A stretch of DNA of 64,000 nucleotides from Caulobacter sp. (lineage in GTDB: Bacteria; Pseudomonadota; Alphaproteobacteria; Caulobacterales; Caulobacteraceae). The stretch lies in NCBI GenBank assembly GCA_017745235.1, contig JAGHZU010000002.1, forward strand, positions 62,001 through 126,000, given 5' to 3'. The notes beneath the pieces were generated by a model, which was not told the origin of the DNA, searched no databases, and saw only the letters and a program-made list of their open reading frames with translations. Positions within the stretch are counted from its first letter, which is position 1. Every line of letters begins with the position of its first letter. The position numbers were made by a program, and so were the translations under genes. Shown piece after piece: positions 9,081 to 16,750 of this stretch.

Positions 9081-9950
9081 TCACGAGGCCGCAGCCTCCA
9101 GCAGGGCCACGATCATGCTGTTGGCCGGCGTGGGGATCCCATGTCGCGCGCCCCGCCGTACGATCACCCCGTTGCGGGCGTCCAGCTCCATGGGGCGCCC
9201 GGCCGCGCGGTCGGCGTGCAGGGAATTGATCCCGTCCGTCGGTCCGGCGCGATAGCCGGCGACCACGCTTTCGGGCAGGTCGTCCGGCAGGTCCGCGCCC
9301 TCCGCCCGGCCCACGGCCACGCACTCGGCCACCAGGGCCCGCATCACCTGGGCCACCGGTTCGCGCGCGGCGATGCCCGACGGCTTCAAGGTCAGGGCGT
9401 TGACGGCGCCGGCGCAGTTCAGGGCCAGCTTCTTCCACGCGGCGGTGGTGAAGTCCGGCGTCAAGCCAGCGTCGATCGGGGTATGAGCGAAGAGCGCGGC
9501 GAAGGCCTCGCCGTCGGCCCCGGCCGGAACCCGGATCCAGCCGTCCCGCCGCTGGCGCACCCGGCCCGGCGCCTCGCGCTCGGCCGGAATGTCGACGACC
9601 GCCGGGACGAGGCGGGCCGAGTCGACGTAGGGCCTGAACCGCTCGACGTGCTCGACGCCGTTCTGAAGCACCGCCACGCGGGTCCGCGGCCCGACCAGCC
9701 GCGCCAGCCAGTCGCCGGTCGCAGCCGCGTCATAGGTCTTGGTGGCGACAATCGCCCAATCGACCGCTCCGGCCTGGCCAGGCGAAGTCAGCACCCGGGG
9801 CGCGGCCGAGATCGGCCCGCCGGAGGTCTGGACCTCCAGTCCCTGGAACGGGGTTCGGGCGCAGACTTCGACCTCCAGGTCGGGACGCTGGGCCAGCCAG
9901 GCCGCGACCACGCCGCCCACCGCACCAGGACCGATCACCGCCACCCGCAT
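9081..9950 (-). CDS. Ketopantoate reductase (ApbA/PanE) family oxidoreductase
   Basis: 289 residues. The N-terminal Rossmann motif MRVAVIGPGAVGGVVAAWLA binds NADPH. Downstream are VATKTYD, LQNGVEHVERF and the C-terminal helical domain with AAWKKLALNCAGAVNALTLKP carrying the family's catalytic-type Lys, and a late NSLHADRAAGRPMELDARNGVIVRRG block. This family reduces 2-dehydropantoate to pantoate for CoA synthesis, but several paralogues act on other 2-keto acids, and no pan genes are adjacent. The frame is open upstream into nrdB, but homology begins at MRVAVIG. Confidence 0.82.
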   Translation of the reverse strand: MRVAVIGPGAVGGVVAAWLAQRPDLEVEVCARTPFQGLEVQTSGGPISAAPRVLTSPGQAGAVDWAIVATKTYDAAATGDWLARLVGPRTRVAVLQNGVEHVERFRPYVDSARLVPAVVDIPAEREAPGRVRQRRDGWIRVPAGADGEAFAALFAHTPIDAGLTPDFTTAAWKKLALNCAGAVNALTLKPSGIAAREPVAQVMRALVAECVAVGRAEGADLPDDLPESVVAGYRAGPTDGINSLHADRAAGRPMELDARNGVIVRRGARHGIPTPANSMIVALLEAAAS

Positions 9951-9975
9951 CACAAGCTCCGCATTCCGGACAAAG

Positions 9976-10001
9976 GAACGCCGCCCTCTTTCGAGGGCGG
10001 C
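9976..10001 (-). terminator. Intrinsic terminator downstream of nrdB
   Basis: Perfect 9-bp stem GCCGCCCTC / GAGGGCGGC (9980-9988, 9993-10001) with a 4-nt loop. On the minus strand it is followed by GTTCCTTTG, 36 nt after the nrdB stop and ahead of the panE-like gene. Confidence 0.75.
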
Positions 10002-10036
10002 GGCATGAGATCCCCGATTATTCCCTGCTTCTCTGG

Positions 10037-11077
10037 TTATTCTGCGGGCAGGGTGTTCTCCGAGCGCTTCTGCAGCATGTTGTCGAAACTCGACCACACG
10101 CCGTCCGCGCCGTGCCATTGGCCCTTGGTCGCGGCCTTGGAATATTCCGTGGCCCGGGCCTCGAAGAAGTTGGCGTGCTCTACGCCCGACAGCAGCGACT
10201 GCAGCCAGGGCAGCGGATTTTCCTTCGCGCCGTAGACTTCCGGCAGGTCCAGCTGACGCAGGCGCCAGTCGGCGATGAACCGGATGTACTGCTTGATGTC
10301 CTCGGGCGTCATGCCCTGCACCTCGCCGGCCTCGAAGGCCAGGTCGATGAACTTGTCCTCCAGGCCCACCACGTGCTTGCAGCAGTCGACGATGTCGTCG
10401 GCCACGGCCTTGGTGACCGCGCCGGTCTCCTTGTTGAAGGCGTGGTACAGCTTGATGATGCCTTCGCAGTGCAGGCTCTCGTCGCGGATCGACCACGAGA
10501 CGATCTGGCCCATGCCCTTCATCTTGTTGAAGCGCGGGAAGTTCATCAGCATCGCGAAGCTGGCGAACAGCTGCAGGCCCTCGGTGAAACCGCCGAACAT
10601 GGCGAGGGTGCGGCAGATGTCGGCGTTGGTGTCCACGCCGAAGGTCTGCATGTAGTCGTGCTTGGCCTTGAGGGCCTCGTATTCCATGAACGCGCCGAAC
10701 TCGCTTTCCGGCATGCCGATCGTCTCGAGCAGCAGGGCGTAGGCGGCGATGTGGATGGTCTCCATGTTCGCGAACGAGGAGAGCATCATCTTCACTTCGG
10801 TGGGTTTGAAGACCCGGCCGTAGCGTTCCATGTAGTTGTCGGCGACTTCGACGTCCGACTGGGTGAAGAAGCGGAAGATCTGCGTCAGCAGGTTCCGTTC
10901 CTTGTCGTTCAGCTTGACCGCCCAGTCCTTGAGGTCCTCGCCCAGCGGCACCTCTTCCGGCATCCAGTGGACCTGCTGCTGCTTCTTCCAGAAGTCATAG
11001 GCCCAGGGATAGCGGAACGGCTTGTAGGCGCCGGAGGGGGTCAGGAGGCCGGGCGTGGCGATCAGCTTGGCGGACAT
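10037..11077 (-). CDS. nrdB: Ribonucleoside-diphosphate reductase subunit beta, class I
   Basis: 346 residues. It houses the dimetal/tyrosyl-radical cofactor that starts ribonucleotide reduction in NrdA. The motif NMETIHIAAY supplies metal ligands E106 and H109 and the radical Tyr113, spaced E-x2-H-x3-Y as in E. coli NrdB. RDESLHCEG gives the second E-x2-H pair. There is no N-terminal ATP-cone, which some NrdB proteins carry. It lies 5.7 kb from nrdA on the same strand instead of in an nrdAB operon. Its upstream region carries NrdR-like boxes in the same arrangement as nrdA. Confidence 0.95.
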   Translation of the reverse strand: MSAKLIATPGLLTPSGAYKPFRYPWAYDFWKKQQQVHWMPEEVPLGEDLKDWAVKLNDKERNLLTQIFRFFTQSDVEVADNYMERYGRVFKPTEVKMMLSSFANMETIHIAAYALLLETIGMPESEFGAFMEYEALKAKHDYMQTFGVDTNADICRTLAMFGGFTEGLQLFASFAMLMNFPRFNKMKGMGQIVSWSIRDESLHCEGIIKLYHAFNKETGAVTKAVADDIVDCCKHVVGLEDKFIDLAFEAGEVQGMTPEDIKQYIRFIADWRLRQLDLPEVYGAKENPLPWLQSLLSGVEHANFFEARATEYSKAATKGQWHGADGVWSSFDNMLQKRSENTLPAE

Positions 11078-11148
11078 CGAGAACGGCTCCAGGACAGGCG
11101 GACACGAATCGGACGGGTCGGTAGACTCACATTGGTAGGCGCTACAGG

Positions 11149-11195
11149 CCGGATCATCTAGTGGTCAGTTGGCCGCAGCACACAACATGTTGTGG
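11149..11195 (-). promoter_or_regulatory. Paired NrdR-box-like sites upstream of nrdB
   Basis: The strong box ACACAACATGTTGTGG (11180-11195) matches 13 of 16 positions of the NrdR consensus acaCwAtATaTwGtgt as I recall it. A weaker box lies at 11149-11164 (9 of 16, with a good half CCACTAGAT on the minus strand). Start-to-start spacing is 31 bp, about three helical turns, which is the usual NrdR arrangement. The sites lie 72-118 nt upstream of the nrdB ATG and also just upstream of the divergent GST gene. Confidence 0.7.
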
Positions 11196-11214
11196 GCGAA
11201 TTGGGTAACGAAAG

Positions 11215-11901
11215 ATGAATCCAGTTTACACCATCTATGGCGCCCTTGGCTCGGGCTCCGTGCCCGTCGAAGCCGCTCTGACCCTGCTGGGGCAATCCTA
11301 CGACGTCGTCGAGGCGCCCACCTGGGAAGGCCAGGCCCAGCAGGCGAAGGTGGCGGGCGTCAATCCGCTGCGCCAGATCCCCGCCCTGGTCACGCCGGAC
11401 GGCGAGACCATCACCGAGAGCGCCGCCATCCTGGTCTGGCTGGCCGACGCCCATCCGACCGCGCGCCTGGCTCCGTCGCTCGATTCGCCCCTGCGCGCCC
11501 AGTTCCTGCGCTGGATGATCTTCATCCCCGCATCGATCTATTCGCTGTTCTGGGTGCGGGACGATCCCTCGCGTCTGGCCGGACCCGATCCGGAGGTCCA
11601 GGCGCGGGTCAAGGCCGCGACCGCCGAGCGCATAGCCGACTGCTGGGGGATGATGGAGAGCCAGCTGGCTCCGCTGATGGACGACCACGGCGGCGATTAC
11701 CTGCTGGGCCACGACCTGTCGGTGCTGGACCTCTATGTCGCGGTCGTCAGCCGCTGGGGACCACGCCGCAAGCGCTTCTACGAGGTCGCTCCCCGCATGA
11801 GCCAGGTCGTGCGCCGCGTGGACGCCGATCCCCGGCTGGCCGGGTTCTGGGCCGAGCGGTTCCCCTTCGTCGAAGGCTGGGAGAACCGCGGCGCGGCCTA
11901 G
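11215..11901 (+). CDS. Glutathione S-transferase family protein
   Basis: 228 residues. An N-terminal thioredoxin-fold domain (YTIYGALGSGSVPVEAALTLLGQSYDVVEA, NPLRQIPALVTPDGETITESAAILVWLAD, with the cis-Pro in QIPAL and the ES glutathione-binding pair) is followed by an all-helical C-terminal domain (LGHDLSVLDLYVAVVSRW). The N-terminal catalytic residue is probably Ser or Cys-less (GSGSV), as in beta- or zeta-like GSTs. Substrate unknown. The start ATG lies 20 nt past the strong NrdR-like box of nrdB, so the promoters may interact. Confidence 0.88.
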   Translation: MNPVYTIYGALGSGSVPVEAALTLLGQSYDVVEAPTWEGQAQQAKVAGVNPLRQIPALVTPDGETITESAAILVWLADAHPTARLAPSLDSPLRAQFLRWMIFIPASIYSLFWVRDDPSRLAGPDPEVQARVKAATAERIADCWGMMESQLAPLMDDHGGDYLLGHDLSVLDLYVAVVSRWGPRRKRFYEVAPRMSQVVRRVDADPRLAGFWAERFPFVEGWENRGAA

Positions 11902-11953
11902 CCTCGCCGCCTTCCCCCTCCTCCCGGCCCGCTCAAGCTGCTACCACCCGGTC

Positions 11954-12724
11954 ATGCTGACCGATCCGCTGTTCTACGCCGTCGCCATTCCCGCCGTGAT
12001 CCTGCTGGGATTGGCCAAGGGCGGGTTCGCGGGGATCGGAGTGGTGGCCGTGCCGCTGATGGCGCTGGTGATCTCGCCGGTGCTGGCGGCCTCGATCACC
12101 CTGCCGATCCTCCTGGTGCAGGACGTCGTCAGCGTCTGGTCGTTCCGCAGGACCTGGGACAAGGGCCTCCTGCTGCTGATGCTGCCCGCCGCGGCCGTCG
12201 GCATCTTCCTGGGCTGGCTGCTGGCGGCTCGGGTGTCGGTGGCGGCGGTGGAACTGTCGATCGGCCTGATCTCGATCGCGTTCTCGCTGCAGCGGCTGTG
12301 GGCCGAGCGGGCGGTAAAGGCGGCCGACGCGGTCGAAGCGGGTCCAGCCCGCCCCTGGTTGGGCGCCCTGTGCGGAGCGGCCGCGGGCTTCACCAGCCAG
12401 GTGGCCCACGCCGGGGGGCCGCCCTTCCAGATCTACGTCCTGCCCCGCCGCCTGCCGCGCGACACGTTCATCGGCACCAGCGCCATCTTCTTCGCCGCGG
12501 TGAACTGGATGAAGGTGCCGGCCTATGTGGCGCTCGGGCAGTTCACCCGTCCCGTGCTGACCACGGCGGCGGTGCTGCTGCCCCTGGCGCTGGCCTCGAC
12601 CTGGGCGGGGGTGTGGCTGGTGCGCAGGGTGCCCGCAGAGGGCTTCTACAAGGTGATCTACGTCCTGCTGATCGCGGTGGGCGGCAAGCTGGCCTACGAC
12701 GGCGCTCACGGCCTGCTGGGCTAG
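11954..12724 (+). CDS. Sulfite exporter TauE/SafE family permease
   Basis: 256 residues with about eight hydrophobic segments in two repeats: ILLGLAKGGFAGIGVVAVPLMALVISP near the N-terminus and GAAAGFTSQVAHAGGPPFQIYVLPRRL in the second half, which is the TauE/SafE pair of G-rich motifs. Members are proposed to export sulfite, sulfoacetate or other small anions. No sulfur genes adjoin it, so the substrate is open. It lies 52 nt after the GST gene on the same strand and could share its transcript. Confidence 0.87.
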   Translation: MLTDPLFYAVAIPAVILLGLAKGGFAGIGVVAVPLMALVISPVLAASITLPILLVQDVVSVWSFRRTWDKGLLLLMLPAAAVGIFLGWLLAARVSVAAVELSIGLISIAFSLQRLWAERAVKAADAVEAGPARPWLGALCGAAAGFTSQVAHAGGPPFQIYVLPRRLPRDTFIGTSAIFFAAVNWMKVPAYVALGQFTRPVLTTAAVLLPLALASTWAGVWLVRRVPAEGFYKVIYVLLIAVGGKLAYDGAHGLLG

Positions 12725-12737
12725 GGAGCCAGCCCGG

Positions 12738-12983
12738 CTAATCCCGCCAGTTCTCGGTGCGGGACCGGACCACGGCCATGAAGGCGGCGACCACCACCAG
12801 GGTCAGCAGCCCCCCGCCGATCATCAGGGCGGGTTGGCGGCCAAACACCACGTAAGGCCCGACCAGCAGGCTGGCCACCACCACCACGAAAGCCATGGTG
12901 ATCGCCACGCCCTTCCAGTGGATCACCCGGAAGCCATGCTTACGCTCGGGATGACGGGCCCGAAACCAGGGTTGGTGCTGCAC
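12738..12983 (-). CDS. Small membrane protein, unknown function
   Basis: 81 residues starting from GTG at 12983, chosen because a strong Shine-Dalgarno GGGAGG ends 6 nt upstream; the longer frame to 13097 has an Arg-rich extension with no such signal. The product has a short basic/aromatic N-terminus (VQHQPWFRARHPERKHGFRVIHWKG) followed by two transmembrane helices (GVAITMAFVVVVASLLVG and ALMIGGGLLTLVVVAAFMAVV) and a charged tail. Function unknown; convergent with the TauE-like gene. Confidence 0.7.
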   Translation of the reverse strand: MQHQPWFRARHPERKHGFRVIHWKGVAITMAFVVVVASLLVGPYVVFGRQPALMIGGGLLTLVVVAAFMAVVRSRTENWRD

Positions 12984-13145
12984 GCGATGCCTCCCGCCGC
13001 CAAGGGTTCGTGTCGATAGCGCCTCGAACCCGCCGCTTTCGACTATGCATTGGGCGTCGCGGGACGGCCACAGTCGCCTGCGCCCTTTCGCCGCCATGAT
13101 GATCGCGATTTATATGTCACCGATTGTGCTTAGACTGGGTGGGCC

Positions 13146-13838
13146 ATGACGACACCGACGACCACCGAAAACCTGCCTGCGCCGATCCCGGCCACCCACT
13201 ACCCCACGGCGGGCGCCAAGTGCGCCGACCTGGTGGTGCATTTGGCCGGCCTGGCTTGCGCCCTTCTGGGCGGCGGCATCCTGCTGGGCCTCGCCTTCGG
13301 CCTGGGTTCGCTGAGCCAGATCGCGGCGATCGCGGTCTATACCGTGGGCCTGGTGCTGATGCTGTCGCTGTCGACGGCCTACAATTTCTCCAAGGCCCGG
13401 TGGCGGCCGCTGCTGCGGCGGTTCGACCACGCCGGGATCTTCGTGATGATCGCGGCGTCCTATACGCCCTTCACCACCCAGAACCTGCATGGCTGGTGGG
13501 CGATCGGCATGACCACGGCCGTCTGGACCGTGGCGGGCGTGGGCGTGGCGGCCAAGCTGTTCCTGCCGGGCCTGGACAAGCGCTTCTGGGTGGGCCTGTA
13601 CCTGGCCCTGGGCTGGCTGGTGCTGGTCGCCATCAAGCCGATGATCGCGGGCATGGGCTGGGTGGCCCTGCTGCTGCTGGCGATCGGCGGCGTGATCTAT
13701 TCGACGGGTACGGTGTTCTACCTGATGAAGCGGCTGAAGTTCCGGCGGGCGATCTGGCACGGTCACGTGATCGGCGGCGCCGGCCTGCACTACGCAGCCA
13801 TACTGGTCGGGGTGGTCCTGGCCTCTGGCAGCCGCTGA
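13146..13838 (+). CDS. Hemolysin III / PAQR family membrane protein (TrhA-like)
   Basis: 230 residues with seven predicted transmembrane helices. Conserved residues of the PAQR/hemolysin III superfamily are present: KCADLVVHLAG, STAYNFSK, RRFDHAGIFVMIAASYTPF, and the C-terminal metal-site histidines in AIWHGHVIGGAGLHYAAI. The His/Asp set is proposed to bind zinc. Bacterial members influence membrane homeostasis; true haemolytic activity is doubtful. It is followed 22 nt later by the patatin gene, so the pair may be an operon acting on membrane lipids. Confidence 0.9.
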   Translation: MTTPTTTENLPAPIPATHYPTAGAKCADLVVHLAGLACALLGGGILLGLAFGLGSLSQIAAIAVYTVGLVLMLSLSTAYNFSKARWRPLLRRFDHAGIFVMIAASYTPFTTQNLHGWWAIGMTTAVWTVAGVGVAAKLFLPGLDKRFWVGLYLALGWLVLVAIKPMIAGMGWVALLLLAIGGVIYSTGTVFYLMKRLKFRRAIWHGHVIGGAGLHYAAILVGVVLASGSR

Positions 13839-13860
13839 CCAGACCGGAACCGAGCGCCAC

Positions 13861-15150
13861 TTGAACAATCCCCTGGATCCCCGCAAGACCGTCCAGACCT
13901 TCTTCAAGGACCGGGGCCATCACCATCCGCCGCCACGCGGCAAGCGCCTGGCGGCCCCTCCGGCCGACCTCGAGGCCGAGGCGGTGGGTTTTCCCGACGT
14001 GCGCCTGACGGTCGAGGAGGCCGACGAGGCGCTCAAACGCGTCGCCGACCGCCTGACCCCCGCCCGTTCGCTGCTGGGCCGCGACGAGCTGAACATACTG
14101 GCCCTGTCCGGCGGCGCAGCCGGCGGCGCGTTCGGAGCCGGGGCGCTCGTCGGCCTGACCAAGGCCGGCATGCGGCCCGAGTTCGCCATCGTCACCGGCG
14201 TCAGCACCGGCGCCCTGATCGCTCCGTTCGCCTTCCTGGGATCGGAGTGGGACGACCGCTTGGCCGACGCCTATCTTGGCGGCCACGCCTCCGAGCTGCT
14301 CAGCTTCAAGCGCCTGGCCCCGGCCCTCAGCGCCAGCCTGCTGCGCGGCGAGGCCCTGGATAACCTGGTGGCCCCGTTCGTCGATGAGGCGATGATCCGG
14401 GCGGTGGCTCACGAGCACGCACGCGGCCGCCGCCTGCTGATCGCCACCACCAACCTCGACAGCCAGAAGGCCACCATCTGGGACATGGGCGAGATCGCCA
14501 GCCGGGGCGGCGAGGCGGCCGAGCGGCTGTTCCGCGACATCCTGGTGGCCTCGGCCACCCTGCCGGGCCTCTTCCCGCCCAAGCTGATCGACGTGGAGGT
14601 TCCCGACGGCGAAGGGGGCGTGGTCCGGCATCAGGAGATGCATGTCGACGGCGGCGTGGCCGCGCCGCTGTTCCTGATGCCCGACGCCCTGCTGCGCTGG
14701 CGCGACCTGGGCGCGCGGCTGCGGCGCGGGCGGGTCTACGTGATCTTCAACACGGTGCTGGATCCCTCACCGCGCACCACACAGCCGGGCGTGGCCTCGA
14801 TCATGGGCCGCAGCTTCGAGACCATGCTGCGCTTCTCCTACCGCCAGGCCCTGAGCGTCGCGGCCGGCTTCTGCGCCCGCCACAACCTGCCGCTCTGGGT
14901 GGCGTCGATCCCCACGAGCCTGGAGAACTTCAACATGATGAAGTTCGAGACGGCCAGCATGAAGCGCACGTTCGACGACGGCGAGGCCCTGGCCCTGAGC
15001 GGCCAGCTATGGTCCACCCCGACGCCCGCCCCGGAACCGATCTGGCGGGGCCTGTTCAGGCGCCAGCCCCCGCAGGGCCGCCGTGAGGCCCACACCGAGA
15101 TCGAGGTTCAGCACGCGGCCGGACCGCCCACCGACCTCGACGTGCCGTAG
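13861..15150 (+). CDS. Patatin-like phospholipase
   Basis: 429 residues. The patatin catalytic dyad is clear: oxyanion-hole glycines in LALSGGAAGGAFGAGALVGL, nucleophile Ser in GVSTGALIAPFAFLG (G-x-S-x-G) and the catalytic Asp in MHVDGGV (D-G). Such enzymes are acyl hydrolases on phospholipids. The start is TTG at 13861; no ATG gives a complete domain. There is no Sec signal, and the His/Pro-rich N-terminus (GHHHPPPRGKR) is unusual. Adjacent to the hemolysin III gene on the same strand. Confidence 0.88.
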   Translation: MNNPLDPRKTVQTFFKDRGHHHPPPRGKRLAAPPADLEAEAVGFPDVRLTVEEADEALKRVADRLTPARSLLGRDELNILALSGGAAGGAFGAGALVGLTKAGMRPEFAIVTGVSTGALIAPFAFLGSEWDDRLADAYLGGHASELLSFKRLAPALSASLLRGEALDNLVAPFVDEAMIRAVAHEHARGRRLLIATTNLDSQKATIWDMGEIASRGGEAAERLFRDILVASATLPGLFPPKLIDVEVPDGEGGVVRHQEMHVDGGVAAPLFLMPDALLRWRDLGARLRRGRVYVIFNTVLDPSPRTTQPGVASIMGRSFETMLRFSYRQALSVAAGFCARHNLPLWVASIPTSLENFNMMKFETASMKRTFDDGEALALSGQLWSTPTPAPEPIWRGLFRRQPPQGRREAHTEIEVQHAAGPPTDLDVP

Positions 15151-15161
15151 GATTGAAAGAC

Positions 15162-15497
15162 CTATTTCTTCAGGTATCGGGCGCGGAGCTTTTCCAGGCG
15201 GGGCGGGTCGGCGCGGAAGTCGCCGGCCAAGCCCAGGCGGGCGTTGCACGAGGGGCAGCGCACCGACTCGTCGTCGGCCAGTTCGGCCGGCGGGTCGAAA
15301 CGCGTGCCACAGGGCTTGCACTTGAAGTCGCCGGTCGGCGCGGGCGCCGGAGGGGGCGGAGGCGGGGAAGCCTCCGGGATCACGACCCGCCCGCCCTGGC
15401 GCGGCGGCAGCCGCTCGAGCGGCGGCGGGCCGCCAGGGGCCTTGACGCCGCTCTTCAGGCTCAGGGTCTTGCGGCGCGGGGGCTCGCTATCGCTCAT
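15162..15497 (-). CDS. Zinc-ribbon protein, unknown function
   Basis: 111 residues. A basic N-terminus and a Pro-rich linker (PEASPPPPPPAPAPTGD) precede a four-cysteine zinc ribbon, FKCKPCGTRF...VRCPSCNARLGLAGDF (two CxxC knuckles). No enzymatic domain is visible. It may bind nucleic acid or a protein partner, or be a small structural zinc finger. Convergent with the patatin gene, 11 nt apart. Confidence 0.72.
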   Translation of the reverse strand: MSDSEPPRRKTLSLKSGVKAPGGPPPLERLPPRQGGRVVIPEASPPPPPPAPAPTGDFKCKPCGTRFDPPAELADDESVRCPSCNARLGLAGDFRADPPRLEKLRARYLKK

Positions 15498-15567
15498 GGT
15501 GCTCGACGGATCGGTGGAGTTCCGGCGCTAGCTGCATGATCCCGCCCGGAAACTCAAGCTTTGCCGC

Positions 15568-16557
15568 TTACCAATGAGGCTTCAGGCTGAAGGAGAAGGC
15601 CACCATCTCGTCCTTCTGGGTGGCCATGCCCATGATCTGGTCCTTGGCCTTGATCGAGCGGTGAACATAGCCGAAGGAGGCCTGCATCGCGCCCTTGCGC
15701 CAGGCCACGCCGGCCTGCCGATCGCCGATCAGCTTGGAATTGTTGTCGGTGGAGAAGCCGGCCCGGCTCCAGTCGCCGTCCTGGCTGCGCAGCATGTTCA
15801 GGCCCACGGCCTGGCCGCTGGCGGCGGCGAACATGTACCAGCGGCCCCGGTCGCCGAACGCGCGACCGTCGGTGACGCCCAGCGAACTGACCACGCGGTC
15901 CTGCATGCTCTTGCCGAAACGCACGGTGGCCCCGGCCTCGGCCGAACCGCCAGCCCCGCCAAAGCCCAGGCCGGCGTGCGGGGTGACATCCAGGGCGTAA
16001 CGGCCGTTGTCGAGCTTGACCGCGGCGGGCCAGCCGCGCGTCACCGTCACGTCGACATCCTGGGTCTCGTAGGCGTCGGTGTCGGGCCGTACGAGCATCA
16101 GCGGGGTGGTCTGGGCCTGGCGGGCGACACCCAGGGTCGAGACCCGGACAGTATCCACCACGCGACCGTCATCGTCCTGGCCGGCCACGAAGGCGTTGGA
16201 GCGCCAGCTGACCGCGCCCCGACCGTCGTAATAGCGGTTGGCGTCCATCAGGTTGGCGTCGCCGTAGGCGCCGGCCGGGGAGAGGGCGAAGGTCGGGTCG
16301 TCAGCGCGGGGCGACTTGGCGGCGGTCGGCCGCGCGGGAGCGAAGGCCACGGCGGGCGCCGCGCTGCGACGGCTCAGGTCCAGAGGCGCGCCGCCAGCCT
16401 CGGTGACGATAAAGCTGGGTGGGGCCTTGCGCGGAGCGACCGCGCGCCCATCTGATGGTTTGGCCGGTTTGGGCGTCAGCGTCGGTCGGGCCTGCGCTGT
16501 GGCGCAGCCCAGAGCCCCCAGGCCCAGCACGGCAATGAACGTCGCAGCGACGCGCAT
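15568..16557 (-). CDS. Predicted outer-membrane beta-barrel protein, possibly LpxR-like (DUF2219)
   Basis: 329 residues with a signal peptide (MRVAATFIAVLGLGALGCATAQA), a Pro/Ala-rich low-complexity region to about residue 100, then alternating amphipathic strands ending in KDEMVAFSFSLKPHW. The terminal aromatic residue is typical of outer-membrane barrels. The segment NSKLIGDRQAGVAWRKGAMQASFGYVHRSIKAKDQ resembles the C-terminal part of LpxR lipid A 3'-O-deacylases, but I cannot confirm the catalytic residues. Start supported by AGGGGA 5 nt upstream. Confidence 0.6.
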   Translation of the reverse strand: MRVAATFIAVLGLGALGCATAQARPTLTPKPAKPSDGRAVAPRKAPPSFIVTEAGGAPLDLSRRSAAPAVAFAPARPTAAKSPRADDPTFALSPAGAYGDANLMDANRYYDGRGAVSWRSNAFVAGQDDDGRVVDTVRVSTLGVARQAQTTPLMLVRPDTDAYETQDVDVTVTRGWPAAVKLDNGRYALDVTPHAGLGFGGAGGSAEAGATVRFGKSMQDRVVSSLGVTDGRAFGDRGRWYMFAAASGQAVGLNMLRSQDGDWSRAGFSTDNNSKLIGDRQAGVAWRKGAMQASFGYVHRSIKAKDQIMGMATQKDEMVAFSFSLKPHW

Positions 16558-16679
16558 CCGTTCCCCTCACCACGATACTTCCCCACCTGTCAGCCTACCC
16601 GCAATCGAGCCGGCGTCCATGGGGGAAATCCCCTCGGATTGTGAACATTTCGCCGCAGCTTTTGGTTCCAGATATGACA

Positions 16680-16706
16680 AAGGCGGTGCGAGATCCGCAC
16701 CGCCTT
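16680..16706 (-). terminator. Intrinsic terminator downstream of nrdA
   Basis: Perfect 11-bp stem AAGGCGGTGCG / CGCACCGCCTT with a 5-nt loop, 44 nt after the nrdA stop on the minus strand, followed by TTGTCATATC. Confidence 0.8.
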
Positions 16707-16750
16707 CGCATTTCCGGATTGGCCCGAGGGCCGCCGAGGACCGCCGGGCC

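Noticed and set aside
15568..16557. Firm assignment as lipid A deacylase LpxR
   Set aside because: Only the C-terminal segment resembles the family and catalytic residues could not be located by eye, so it is left as a predicted barrel.
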